Of a stretch of 64,000 bases of DNA, positions 9,401 to 16,611 are shown piece after piece. The stretch's first letter is position 1; every line of letters begins with the position of its first letter. This stretch comes from Microbacterium sp. AZCO. GTDB taxonomy: Bacteria; Actinomycetota; Actinomycetes; Actinomycetales; Microbacteriaceae. The stretch lies in the NCBI RefSeq assembly GCF_039614715.1, contig NZ_CP154857.1, positions 3,038,001-3,102,000 of the forward strand. The letters are read 5' to 3'. Position numbers and translations under genes: made by a program. Under the pieces are notes generated by a model, which saw nothing but the letters and a program-made list of their open reading frames with translations, ran no database searches and had not been told where the DNA came from.

Positions 9401-9978
9401 GTGTCCTGCGCGGCCTGGTGCAGCTCGTTGCCCTGGACGGCGGCGACGCTGCCAAGCTTCGCCACGTCCTTCGCGCGGTTGGCGGGGATCTCGACCGAGT
9501 AGCCGCCGTAGACCGTGACGTACGTGTCGATCGCGGTGGCGCCGGGGATGAGGGCGGCGACCTCGGCCTGCGAGGCGGCGATCTTGTCCTTGACGTAGGC
9601 CGTGTACTTCGCGACGGCCGCGCCGTTCTTCGCGAGCGGGATGCCGGTCACGCTGGGGCTCGTCGCGGGGTAGCCCTTGATGCCTCCCGCGTACGAGGCG
9701 ACCGCGTCCACGTCGACCTTGACCATGATCGGGGTGACCGCCGCGTCGGAGCGGGCCAGCAGCTCCGCGTCGTCGGTGGCGAGCTTTCCGGACGCCGACT
9801 TGGCGCCGGACACCGAACCGCCGTCGGGCGTGATGGTGGCGGACGGGTCGGGGGCCAGGTCTCCGACGTCTCGCGCGCTCGCGGGGGCGGCGACGCCGGC
9901 CACGAGCACAGCGGCGACGGCGATGCCCGTCAGCCATGTTCGAGAGGTGCGAGGGATACGGCTGCGGGCGTGTGTCAT
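6412..9978 (-). CDS. secreted subtilisin-like (S8) serine protease
   Basis: A 1188-residue secreted protease. Order: signal peptide (cleavage after about residue 36, PASARD), an inhibitor-I9-like prodomain to about 190, a 75-residue Ala/Pro/Thr/Ser linker (190-268), then the S8 domain with Asp299 (VGVIDTG), His377 (GHGTHT), oxyanion Asn477 (ASAGNSG) and Ser689 (GTSMSSPHAAG). A protease-associated (PA) domain is inserted between Asn and Ser (about 530-625). C-terminal Fn3-like and beta-rich domains occupy 730-1188, as in large actinobacterial and plant-type subtilases. The start at 9978 rather than 10014 is set by AAGGAG four bases upstream. It has its own promoter region and a strong terminator. 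Cargo proteins are unknown. Confidence 0.94.
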   Translation of the reverse strand: MTHARSRIPRTSRTWLTGIAVAAVLVAGVAAPASARDVGDLAPDPSATITPDGGSVSGAKSASGKLATDDAELLARSDAAVTPIMVKVDVDAVASYAGGIKGYPATSPSVTGIPLAKNGAAVAKYTAYVKDKIAASQAEVAALIPGATAIDTYVTVYGGYSVEIPANRAKDVAKLGSVAAVQGNELHQAAQDTATPTPAATDAATPTPSATDAATPAPSATSTPSATPDATPDAAKPDAKPDAATPDASTPSAAPSVTLPPTTPAPDEDATTFIGADAVWPSLGGRDKAGAGVIVGVIDTGIWPEHPMLEDKGLSAPAGGPWACEFGDGSVGPAFSCNDKLIGAYAFLDTYQRSSTPAGAEDYCSGLVCSARDSEGHGTHTATTAVGDYVASAPVLGVDRGPASGVAPGASVIAYRALGPGGGFTGDLVASIQQAVLDGVDVINYSVSGSADPYSADELAFLDAFAAGISVNASAGNSGPGASTLDHAGPWVTTVGASTFDRAYTSALVLTAGDGSTYVKEGATLTQGVTDKPVVTAKSLGDELCQKPLPSSVAGKVVVCVRGTNGRVEKGYNVAQGGAAGIILINPVASDVETDNHFLPAIHLEGPNDDFLAFLAAHPDATATWAQGQATVAKGDVMAGFSSRGPVTDFLKPDITAPGVQILAGHTPTPTEVASGPTGQLYQAIAGTSMSSPHAAGVSALVKAAHPTWTPGQIKSALMTSSLQSVVNVDGSAAGVFDRGAGSIRADRAVAPVLTISDTAKDFYASAADPDGRIDLNIPSLQVNPLPGAVSTKRTVTNVTGASQTFTVKTKADSGLRITVLPSTFTLAAGKSKDLTIILDGISAPDGWLQGQITITPKKAGLNPVVLPVAADVGEAKISLTQSCDPTTIAKGKTTTCTVAAANFLPVPVDAKINVASNPLLQTTSVTAPAKKQPLGASWSGTLSPALPAAVQSVAVTPGSSPGGGYLPLSAFGIAPITPLSDEGYVNYTIPSFTFGSEVYNSIGITSNGYLVVGGASSADVQFDPTTGLGTPPPNNVIAPLWTDLDQSKGGNIRIGSLTDGVNKWIVVDWENVSTWGATATNTFEVWIGTNGTDDVTMAYGKDAKVDAGVPWFVGAENRDGTSSAKLSSLPKANDEVLVTMAPPTAGGSVSFDYTLKGLAKGTWTTAVTLRSDSLRTVPIEETKITVK
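9181..9412 (-). repeat. low-complexity linker-coding region (TPxPxATDA-type repeats)
   Basis: The DNA consists of imperfect repeats of units encoding ATPTPSATDA and PDAxPDA. In the subtilase it forms a flexible, disordered linker between prodomain and catalytic domain. The repeats are degenerate and in frame. Confidence 0.8.
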
Positions 9979-10018
9979 TGCACTCCTTGTGGGATGAGCA
10001 TGCGGAACGAACACGAAC

Positions 10019-10098
10019 CCATCGTGGGAACACGATGGAGCCGCCGCTTGGGGAGACGGCTGATCGCGAGGTTAGCGGTGCCTGTGCAGCAGATGAAA
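10019..10098 (-). promoter_or_regulatory. promoter and leader palindrome of the subtilase gene
   Basis: Read leftward, TTTCAT (10093-10098), an 18-base gap and TAACCT (10069-10074) form a plausible promoter. In the leader, CCATCGTG-GGAA-CACGATGG (10019-10038) is a perfect 8-bp-arm palindrome that could be an operator or an RNA hairpin. No regulator gene is adjacent. Confidence 0.45.
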
Positions 10099-10149
10099 GA
10101 CCTGGATATCTCGCGGGACCGGAGGTAGGGTGCGCGGGCCGCGTGAGAC

Positions 10150-11025
10150 TCAGTCCGCCTGCGTGTGAGCCTCGATGCCGTGCGGGATGCGCGCCCGCAT
10201 GACGGCGATCGCGTCGGGATTCGCGTCCACGAGCACGGCGTCGCGGCCGAGCGCCGAGGCGACGGCGCCCGTCGTGCCGCTCCCGGCGAAGAAGTCCAGC
10301 ACCCGGTCGCCGGGGCGGGTGGATGCCTGCACGATGCGCCGCAGGATCCCCTCGGGCTTCTGCGTGGGATACCCGGTCTTCTCGCGTCCGGTCGTCGGCA
10401 CGATCGTGTGCCACCACACGTCGGTCGGGAGCTTGCCGCGCTCCGCCTTCTCGGGAGTCACGAGGCCGGGCGCCATGTAGGGCTCCCGATCCACGGCCTC
10501 CGAGTCGAACCAGTACCGCGCCGGATCCTTGACGTAGACGAGGATCGTGTCGTGCTTCGTCGGCCAGCGGCGCCGGCTCTTGGCGCCGTAGTCGTACGCC
10601 CAGACGATCTCGTTGAGGAATCGCTCGCGGCCGAACAGGGCATCCATCAGCACCTTGGCGTAGTGGGCCTCGCGGTAGTCGAGATGCAGGTACAGCGTCC
10701 CGTCCTCGGCGAGCAGCCGCCACGCCTCGACGAGACGAGGCTCCAGGAAGCCCCAGTAGTCGTCGAACCTGTCGTCGTACGCCCGGAGGTCGCCGCGGAG
10801 CCGCTCGTACTCCCGCCCGTGGAATCCGCGCCGCACCACGGCATCCATTCCGCCAGTCCCGTGGGCGGACCGGGCGGTCTCGACGGTGCGCTCGCGCACG
10901 CGGCCGGTGTTGAAGGGCGGGTCGAGGTAGATCAGGGTGAAGGATGCGTCGGCGAAGCCGCGGACGACCTCGAGGTTGTCGCCCTCGTGGATCCAGACGC
11001 GGCCGGGGGCGGGTGCCTCGCTCAC
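10150..11025 (-). CDS. site-specific DNA methyltransferase (N6-adenine/N4-cytosine, beta class)
   Basis: A 291-residue amino-methyltransferase. The catalytic motif IV is LIYLDPPFNTG (D35-P-P-F38), and the AdoMet-binding motif I FFAGSGTTG lies near residues 245-253, so the order (catalytic first, AdoMet last) is that of the beta class. GYPTQKPEGILRRIV precedes motif I, as in CcrM/Mod-like enzymes. The GTG start overlaps the stop of the lipoate-ligase gene (GTGA), which fits translational coupling. No endonuclease or specificity subunit is nearby, so this looks like a solitary methyltransferase. Target sequence unknown. AdoMet-dependent methylation of DNA is known for the family; the role here is inferred. 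Confidence 0.9.
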   Translation of the reverse strand: MSEAPAPGRVWIHEGDNLEVVRGFADASFTLIYLDPPFNTGRVRERTVETARSAHGTGGMDAVVRRGFHGREYERLRGDLRAYDDRFDDYWGFLEPRLVEAWRLLAEDGTLYLHLDYREAHYAKVLMDALFGRERFLNEIVWAYDYGAKSRRRWPTKHDTILVYVKDPARYWFDSEAVDREPYMAPGLVTPEKAERGKLPTDVWWHTIVPTTGREKTGYPTQKPEGILRRIVQASTRPGDRVLDFFAGSGTTGAVASALGRDAVLVDANPDAIAVMRARIPHGIEAHTQAD

Positions 11026-12071
11026 GGCACGCGGTGCAGCCACGCGTCCGTCGCGAATTTCGAGGCGACGAGAGCCTCCGCCTCGGCGTATTCCTCTTCG
11101 GTGATATGCCCCGGGACCGCGCCGTAGAGATGCGCGAACGTCTCGATGAAGCGCTCGATGATCGCCTCGCGCGGCAGGCCCGTCTGGCGCCGGAGCGGGT
11201 CGACGCGCTTCGCCGCCGATGCCGTGCCCTTGTCGCTCAGCTTCTCGCGGCCGATGCGCAGCACCTCGGTCATGACCTCGCCGTCCATGTCGTAGCTGAG
11301 GGTCGCGTGGTGCAGCACGCCGCCGTTCGCGAGGCGCTTCTGCGCCGCCCCGCCGATCTTGCCCTGCGGGCTCGCGATGTCGTTGAGCGGCTGATACGTC
11401 GCCTCGATCCCGAGCGAGCGCAGCGCCTGCAGCACCCAGTCGTCGAGGAACGCGTACGAGTCGGCGAAGGTCATCCCCGCGACGAGGGATGCCGGCACGT
11501 AGAGCGAGTAGGTCACGATCGAGTTCGCGCCCATCATCATCGCGCCGCCGCCCGAGATGCGGCGGACGACGTCGAAGCCGTGCTTCGCGGCACCCTCGGG
11601 GTCGACCTCGTTGCGGAACGACTGGAACGAGCCGATGACGACGGCTGACTCGTCCCACTCCCACAGCCGCAGCGTGGGCCGGCGGCGTCCGTCGCCGACG
11701 CGGCCCGTGAGCACCTCGTCGAGCGCGAGGTTCATCCGGGGCGAGACGGGCGCGTCGTGCACGATCTCCCACTCGAAGTCGCTCCAGCCCGGTGCCGTCA
11801 CAAGCGCGCGCCGCACGGCCGTGCCGACCGACTCGGGCGTGAAGCCCAGCAGCTGCGCGCCCTCGGGGAGAGCGGCGCGGACGGCGGCGGCGATCGTCGC
11901 GACGTCCGCCTCCTGCGGGAGGCCGTTGACGGCGGCGTCGATGTCGAGCAGCGCGTCGTCGGGCTCGAGGAAGAAGTCGCCCGCGAGGTGGAAGTCGGCG
12001 ATGCGCCCGTTCCTCACCTCGAGGTCTACGACGACGAGCTTTCCGCCGGGCACCTTGTATTCGCCGTGCAT
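11022..12071 (-). CDS. lipoate-protein ligase A family protein with N-terminal accessory domain
   Basis: A 349-residue lipoyl/octanoyl transferase or ligase. The catalytic part (from about residue 85) has RRISGGGAM (170-178), the Gly-rich acyl-adenylate loop, and the Lys238 motif GKIGGAAQKR. The first 70 or so residues (GGKLVVVDLEVRNGRI, then HLAGDFFLEP) resemble the small domain found at the C-terminus of E. coli LplA, so the two domains are in permuted order. TAGGCT ends 6 bases before the ATG, and no separate Shine-Dalgarno is needed, so it is probably leaderless. The DNA methyltransferase is translationally coupled downstream, with no obvious functional link. It attaches lipoate to 2-oxoacid dehydrogenase or GcvH subunits (family knowledge). 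Confidence 0.9.
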   Translation of the reverse strand: MHGEYKVPGGKLVVVDLEVRNGRIADFHLAGDFFLEPDDALLDIDAAVNGLPQEADVATIAAAVRAALPEGAQLLGFTPESVGTAVRRALVTAPGWSDFEWEIVHDAPVSPRMNLALDEVLTGRVGDGRRRPTLRLWEWDESAVVIGSFQSFRNEVDPEGAAKHGFDVVRRISGGGAMMMGANSIVTYSLYVPASLVAGMTFADSYAFLDDWVLQALRSLGIEATYQPLNDIASPQGKIGGAAQKRLANGGVLHHATLSYDMDGEVMTEVLRIGREKLSDKGTASAAKRVDPLRRQTGLPREAIIERFIETFAHLYGAVPGHITEEEYAEAEALVASKFATDAWLHRVP

Positions 12072-12083
12072 CCCCTCAGCCTA
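12072..12083 (-). promoter_or_regulatory. -10 box giving a leaderless lipoate-ligase transcript
   Basis: On the minus strand TAGGCT (12083-12078) is followed by six bases and then the ATG at 12071, so transcription would begin at the start codon. Confidence 0.55.
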
Positions 12084-12149
12084 GAGCCGCCCCGTCCTCG
12101 GCGGCGGGCGGTGCCGGGAGGCATTCAGGATGCGGCATCCCGAGCCTGA

Positions 12150-12316
12150 TAGCCTGGTGTCGCGGCCCCTGAGCCGCTGCGTCGACGTCATGATTCCGGG
12201 CTTTCTGCCCCGACGTCCTTTCGATCGGCGAACCGATGCGCGAACCCGCGCCGTCGCCCCTCCTCCGCACCGCAGCGCAGACCTGCGCTCGCGTGCGCTC
12301 TCCTGAAAGCACATCC
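12150..12316 (+). promoter_or_regulatory. promoter and long structured leader of the DEAD-box helicase gene
   Basis: TAGCCT (12150-12155) is a candidate -10 and would give a leader of about 155 bases. The leader has a nested stem (GACGTC 12184-12189 with GACGTC 12212-12217 enclosing CGGGC-TTTCT-GCCCCG) and a second hairpin ATCGG-CGAA-CCGAT (12224-12237). Long leaders are typical of RNA-helicase genes that are autoregulated or cold-induced; that role is inferred. Confidence 0.45.
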
Positions 12317-13900
12317 ATGCCCTCCTTCCTCGACCTCGGCGTGCCCGAGGCACTCGCCTCCGTCCTCGCCGCCTCCGGCAAGACCGAGCCCTTCGCCATC
12401 CAGCGCGACACCCTCCCCGACGCCCTCGCGGGCCGCGACGTGCTCGGCCGCGGCCGCACGGGCTCCGGCAAGACGATCGCGTTCTCGCTCCCTCTCGTCG
12501 CGCGCCTGTCCGGTGCCTCGTCGGCGCGGCGCATCTCGAACCGCCCCCGCGGACTCGTGCTCGCGCCGACCCGTGAGCTCGCGACCCAGATCGCGGCGAC
12601 GATCGCGCCCCTCGCCTCTGCGGTCGGCCTCAACGTCACGACGATCTTCGGCGGCGTGAGCCAGAAGCCGCAGGAGCAGGCGCTCCGCGCCGGCGTCGAC
12701 ATCGTCGTGGCGTGCCCCGGCCGCCTCGAGGACCTCATGAAGCAGAAGCTCGTCGACCTCTCGGCGATCGAGATCTCGGTGCTCGACGAGGCCGACCACA
12801 TGGCCGACCTCGGCTTCCTCCCGGGTGTCACGCGCATCCTCTCGGCGACGCCGCAGGGCGGCCAGCGGATGCTGTTCAGCGCGACGCTCGACCGCGGCGT
12901 CGACGTGCTGGTGGCGAAGTTCCTCCGCGACGAGGTGCGCCACGAGGTCGACGAGGCGAGCGTGCCGCAGGGCGTCATGACGCACCGCGTCTTCGTCGTC
13001 GCCGGCACCGACGAGAAGACGGCGCTCGTCCGTCACCTCGCCTCGGGCCGTGGCCGCCGCATCCTCTTCACCCGCACGAAGCACCAGGCCAAGAAGCTCG
13101 CGAAGCAGCTGACCGCCTCGGGCATCCCCGCCGTCGACCTGCACGGCAACCTCGGCCAGAACGCGCGCGAGCGCAACCTCGCCGCCTTCGGCGAGGGCGG
13201 CGTGCGCGTGCTCGTCGCGACCGACGTCGCGGCGCGCGGCGTGCACGTCGACGAGGTCGAACTCGTCGTACACGTCGACCCGCCCGTCGAGCACAAGGCC
13301 TACCTGCACCGCTCGGGCCGCACGGCGCGCGCCGGCGCCGAGGGCGTCGTCGTGACGGTCGCCCTCGACGCGCAGCGCGGCGAGGTCAAGGACCTCCTCC
13401 GCAAGGCCAAGGTGCAGGCCGCCCTCGAGCCGGTCGCCGCGTCCGACGACACCGTGTCGGCCCTCGTCGGCGAGCCCGCTCCGCGTGTCGCCCCGGCGCC
13501 CGTCGTCGCCGCCCAGCGCGGCGGGTCGCGTCCCGCCGGCTCCGGCTCGGGCCGCGGCGAATCCTCCGGCTCGCGCCCCTCGGGCTCGGGCTCGGGTTCC
13601 GGCGAGCCGGGTTCGGGCGGCTCGCGCCGTCGCCGCGGCGGTCGTGGACGCGGCGCCGGGGCTCAGGATGCCGCTCCCGCCGGCGCCGGACGCTCGGGTC
13701 AGCAGCAGTCGGGCGGAAAGCGCTCCGGCGCGCCGGCCGGTGCGGGTCGCGCCTCCGGCGCGACGCAGCAGTCCACGAAGCAGGGCGGTTCGGGCTCCGT
13801 TCGCACGGGCCAGCAGGCGCCGAAGCAGCGCTTCACGACGGGCAGCACCGTCTCGGAGATCCGCGGGCCGCGCACCCCGGGCCGCCGCGCGCGCGGCTGA
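12317..13900 (+). CDS. DEAD/DEAH-box ATP-dependent RNA helicase
   Basis: A 527-residue RNA helicase. Residues 1-200 form RecA domain 1, with the Q motif (PFAIQRDTLP), Walker A GRGRTGSGKT (44-53), PTRELATQ, DEADHM and the SAT motif. Domain 2 has TDVAARGVHVDEV and HRSGRTARAG (motif VI). The last 130 residues are a Gly/Ser/Arg-rich disordered tail (RRRRGGRGRG), likely for RNA binding. The ATG at 12317 is preferred to the upstream in-frame one because the domain begins at once and the upstream codons lie in a structured leader. RNA unwinding in ribosome assembly or cold adaptation is the family role. It converges on the GH6 gene with a strong hairpin between. Confidence 0.94.
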   Translation: MPSFLDLGVPEALASVLAASGKTEPFAIQRDTLPDALAGRDVLGRGRTGSGKTIAFSLPLVARLSGASSARRISNRPRGLVLAPTRELATQIAATIAPLASAVGLNVTTIFGGVSQKPQEQALRAGVDIVVACPGRLEDLMKQKLVDLSAIEISVLDEADHMADLGFLPGVTRILSATPQGGQRMLFSATLDRGVDVLVAKFLRDEVRHEVDEASVPQGVMTHRVFVVAGTDEKTALVRHLASGRGRRILFTRTKHQAKKLAKQLTASGIPAVDLHGNLGQNARERNLAAFGEGGVRVLVATDVAARGVHVDEVELVVHVDPPVEHKAYLHRSGRTARAGAEGVVVTVALDAQRGEVKDLLRKAKVQAALEPVAASDDTVSALVGEPAPRVAPAPVVAAQRGGSRPAGSGSGRGESSGSRPSGSGSGSGEPGSGGSRRRRGGRGRGAGAQDAAPAGAGRSGQQQSGGKRSGAPAGAGRASGATQQSTKQGGSGSVRTGQQAPKQRFTTGSTVSEIRGPRTPGRRARG

Positions 13901-13925
13901 GCCGCAGCATCCATTCCGGGAAAGA

Positions 13926-13964
13926 CGCGGGGAAGCGGGCGGGGACTGTGCCCGCTCCCCCGCG
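13926..13964. terminator. bidirectional terminator hairpin
   Basis: A 15-bp stem with one mismatch (13926-13940 with 13950-13964, nine-base loop) between the convergent helicase and GH6 genes. Confidence 0.7.
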
Positions 13965-13970
13965 CCGGGA

Positions 13971-15524
13971 TCAGTCGGAGTAGCAGGCGGCGCCGTCGAG
14001 CCAGAAGATCCACGGCTGCTCGGCCGCGCCCTTGACGCTCAGCACGACGTCGGGCGCGTTGCCGGGCTTGGCGCCCGTGCCCGACACCGAGACCGCGTGA
14101 CCGCTCTGGGTCACCGAGCCGTGCGTGGCCTTCGTCACCTTCTGGTCTCCCGCGAGCACGAACGACACGGTCCACGGCGCGCCGGCCGCGGCGCCGTCGA
14201 GACGCAGCTTCGCCGATGACGCCTTGCCCGAGCCCGAGGCATCCCACGCCACATGGCAGTCCAGCGGTGCGATCGGAGGCTGGGCGAGCTCGATGAGCTC
14301 ACGCGCCTGTTCGACGAACCACTGTCCCGCCGCCGGGTCCTGGATGCCCCGCTCGGGGTCGAGCGGACCACCGGTGCCCCGGAAGCACTGGCCGTCGGAC
14401 TCGCCCGGCACCTTCACCCACAGGTAGGCGTCGATGAACGGGTCGCCCGTCTCGGTCGTCGGCCGCGCGCCGAGTCCGCGATCCGGCGGGTTGCACCAGA
14501 CCTCGGGGTCTGCGCCGGCGGGCGCGCCCGGATACGGAGCCGAGGGCCCCGCCCACGGTCCCTGGCCGTTGCGGCTCGTGTCGAGCACGAAGTGCGCCTG
14601 CGAGGCAGGGTCGCGCACAACGCCGGTGTCGGCGTACGCCTTCGCGTACGCGGCATCCGTCAGCCCCCACGTCGAGAAGTCGCCCGGGTTCGCGGGGTAG
14701 TACTGGCTCGCGCACCAGGCGGGCTCCCACCAGGAGTTCTGCGAGAGGTTGATGCAGTCCGAGATCCAGGTGCCGTACTTCTGCAGCTTCGGGGTCTCGA
14801 CGTAGTTCGACACGTTGAGGAAGAAGCCCGTCGCCCGCTCGACGCCCGCCTTGATGAGCCGGTCGGAGATATCGCCCACTCCGAGCCACCCGCTGTGCGT
14901 GCCGTCGAGGTAGACGCTCGTCGCAGGAAGCGCGCCGAGCGCGTCGATGGCGTAGTTGAGCTGCTCATAGCGGTCCGCGGAGGCCGTCGCCGGGTCGAGC
15001 TCGGCGGGTCGGCACCACTCGGCGTTGCCGTTGATGTCGGTGTTCCACGGGATGATGCCGAGGCCGTCGGGTTCGAGGATCACCGTCGCGGGACGATCGC
15101 CGATGCCGGCCGCGAGGCCGTCGATCCACGCCTCGTAGGCGGCGGTGTCGGCCGCGCCGCCCGCCGAATACTGCGCGCAGTCGCGGAAGGGCAGGTTGTA
15201 CGCAACGAGCACGGGCATCTTCCCCGCCGCCGCGGCACCGTCGACATATGTGCGCGCCCCGGCCTGCACTTCGGCCGGCGTCCCCTTTGTGAACCACGTC
15301 GCCGAGGCGATGCTGCCGAGCAGCTGCGCGTCGTCGCGGGCCTGGCCGCTCAGCGACTGCGCCGCCTCGAGGGTGGTGCTGAAGGGATCGACGTACAGGC
15401 TCGATCCGGCGAGCCCGCCCGGGTCGTACGCCTGGGCGGGCGAGAGGGCGAGGAGGGATGCCGCGGCGAGCGCGGCGACGGAGACGCCGGCCGCGAGGCC
15501 GCGTCTCGTTCGGGATGAGGACAT
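13971..15524 (-). CDS. secreted GH6 cellulase (endoglucanase/cellobiohydrolase) with degenerate CBM2-like tail
   Basis: A 517-residue secreted glycoside hydrolase family 6 enzyme that cuts beta-1,4-glucan with inversion. The signal peptide ends at SPAQA|YDPGG (about 32). VAYNLPFRDC with Asp115 matches the first GH6 signature, and VILEPDGLG with Asp153 the second; Asp153 is the expected proton donor. The final 95 residues, bounded by two Cys (DCHVAW to GAACYSD), align with family 2 cellulose-binding modules (VTQSG..VSV) but lack the three exposed Trp. GGAG lies 5 bases before the ATG, which fixes the start at 15524. A perfect TGGGAGCGCTCCCA operator lies 73 bases upstream, so it should be induced by cellobiose through a CelR/CebR repressor encoded elsewhere. 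Confidence 0.94.
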   Translation of the reverse strand: MSSSRTRRGLAAGVSVAALAAASLLALSPAQAYDPGGLAGSSLYVDPFSTTLEAAQSLSGQARDDAQLLGSIASATWFTKGTPAEVQAGARTYVDGAAAAGKMPVLVAYNLPFRDCAQYSAGGAADTAAYEAWIDGLAAGIGDRPATVILEPDGLGIIPWNTDINGNAEWCRPAELDPATASADRYEQLNYAIDALGALPATSVYLDGTHSGWLGVGDISDRLIKAGVERATGFFLNVSNYVETPKLQKYGTWISDCINLSQNSWWEPAWCASQYYPANPGDFSTWGLTDAAYAKAYADTGVVRDPASQAHFVLDTSRNGQGPWAGPSAPYPGAPAGADPEVWCNPPDRGLGARPTTETGDPFIDAYLWVKVPGESDGQCFRGTGGPLDPERGIQDPAAGQWFVEQARELIELAQPPIAPLDCHVAWDASGSGKASSAKLRLDGAAAGAPWTVSFVLAGDQKVTKATHGSVTQSGHAVSVSGTGAKPGNAPDVVLSVKGAAEQPWIFWLDGAACYSD

Positions 15525-15596
15525 GTCACTCCAGGGGGTCGTCGTCGACTCCGGCCGCACCGTCGCGACCGGTCCTGCCGTCGGCCCGTGGAGTCG

Positions 15597-15610
15597 TGGG
15601 AGCGCTCCCA
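15597..15610. promoter_or_regulatory. CelR/CebR operator
   Basis: TGGGAGCGCTCCCA is identical to the 14-base operator described for CelR of Thermobifida fusca and CebR of Streptomyces, and the palindrome extends one further G-C on each side plus a C/G (15595-15612). It stands upstream of the GH6 gene. In the known systems a LacI-family repressor leaves this site when cellobiose binds. Confidence 0.92.
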
Positions 15611-15660
15611 CGCGACCGACTGACGCCAGGATGCCCGCACAGGGCGGCGCCGGTCAAGTG

Positions 15661-16512
15661 TCAGTCGCGAGCGGGGAATCGCGCGTCGAGCCACGCGAGG
15701 AGGTCTGCGCGCACATCGGCCTGGTTGATCTCGTTGAAGATCTCGTGGCGCGCGCCGGGGTAGACGAGCGTCGTGACGTCGGTGAGACCTGAGCGCGAGC
15801 GGTACGCGTCGGCCAGCTTGTGCACGCTGACGGGTCCGCCGACGGTGTCGTCGCGTCCGACGAGGAGCAGCACCGGCGCATCGTGGCCGAGGTTGCGGCG
15901 GGGGCGCCCGAACACGCGGGCCGTCTCGACCAGCCCGAACAGCTTCTGCATCGGATCGGACGTCGTGAGCGGGTCGTCGAGGAACGTGGCGCCGACGGAA
16001 TGGTCGGACGCGAGCCACTCGAGGCCATGGCCGTCCTTCGACTTCCACGGCGCATTGAGGTCGCCGGCGTTGAGCGACCCGGGCCACCGCAGCGCCGACC
16101 CCGACAGCACGACCGCGTCGTAGGCCTCGGGGTGGTCGTTGAAGAGCTTCTGCGACAGGAACGATCCCCAGGAGTGCCCGAGCAGGATGAGCGGCAGGCC
16201 CGGATTCTCCGCGCGGATGAGCTCGGTGAACTGCCACACGGCCGCGACGGCGGCGCGGTAGCCGCCGGGTCCCAGACGCCCGAGCTTCGTCTTGTCGTCG
16301 CCGTGCTGCTTCATGCCCGTACGGCCGTGGCCGCGGTGGTCGTCGGCGTAGACGGTGTAGCCGTCGGAGGTCAGCGCGTCGATGAGCGCCCCGTAGCGGC
16401 CGGCGTGCTCCCCCACTCCGTGCAGCAGCTGCACCACGGCGCGCGGGGTGGTCTTGGCGGGGTGGACGTCGTAGACGATCGCGATGCCGTGTGCATCGGT
16501 GAACTCGGGCAT
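15661..16512 (-). CDS. alpha/beta hydrolase, monoacylglycerol lipase/lysophospholipase-like (S33 type)
   Basis: A 283-residue cytoplasmic hydrolase of the lysophospholipase/monoglyceride lipase group. It has LLHGVGEHAGRY (the HGxGEH motif of this group), the nucleophile elbow GHSWGS, the acid in LLVGRDDTV and the catalytic His in YPGARHEIFNE. The start at 16512 is favoured because TAGACT ends 7 bases before it, giving a leaderless message. Its stop is only 50 bases from the CelR box of the neighbouring GH6 gene, which runs the same way, but the box lies beyond this gene and should not control it. Substrate unknown; a glycerolipid or lysolipid ester is the family expectation. Confidence 0.88.
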   Translation of the reverse strand: MPEFTDAHGIAIVYDVHPAKTTPRAVVQLLHGVGEHAGRYGALIDALTSDGYTVYADDHRGHGRTGMKQHGDDKTKLGRLGPGGYRAAVAAVWQFTELIRAENPGLPLILLGHSWGSFLSQKLFNDHPEAYDAVVLSGSALRWPGSLNAGDLNAPWKSKDGHGLEWLASDHSVGATFLDDPLTTSDPMQKLFGLVETARVFGRPRRNLGHDAPVLLLVGRDDTVGGPVSVHKLADAYRSRSGLTDVTTLVYPGARHEIFNEINQADVRADLLAWLDARFPARD

Positions 16513-16525
16513 GCGCCTGAGTCTA
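16513..16525 (-). promoter_or_regulatory. -10 box for leaderless hydrolase transcript
   Basis: Minus-strand TAGACT (16525-16520) is followed by 7 bases and the ATG. Confidence 0.45.
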
Positions 16526-16572
16526 GGGCGGCGGGATGCCGCATCCCGGCCTCCTCCACACGCGCACGGCGC

Positions 16573-16601
16573 TTTACTTAGCAAGGCTAATGAGCTACGC
16601 T
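16573..16601 (+). promoter_or_regulatory. MarR-type promoter/operator
   Basis: TTTACT (16573-16578), 17 bases, TACGCT (16596-16601) form the promoter of the marR-MFS pair, with transcription starting within about 4 bases of the ATG at 16612. The spacer holds the perfect palindrome TTAGC-AAG-GCTAA (16578-16590), with a further GCTAA at 16599-16603. Binding here would block polymerase, consistent with autorepression by the adjacent MarR protein. Confidence 0.7.
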
Positions 16602-16611
16602 AAACAATCTC

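Noticed and set aside
10150..11025. Restriction-modification system
   Set aside because: No endonuclease or specificity gene adjoins; neighbours are a lipoate ligase and a protease.
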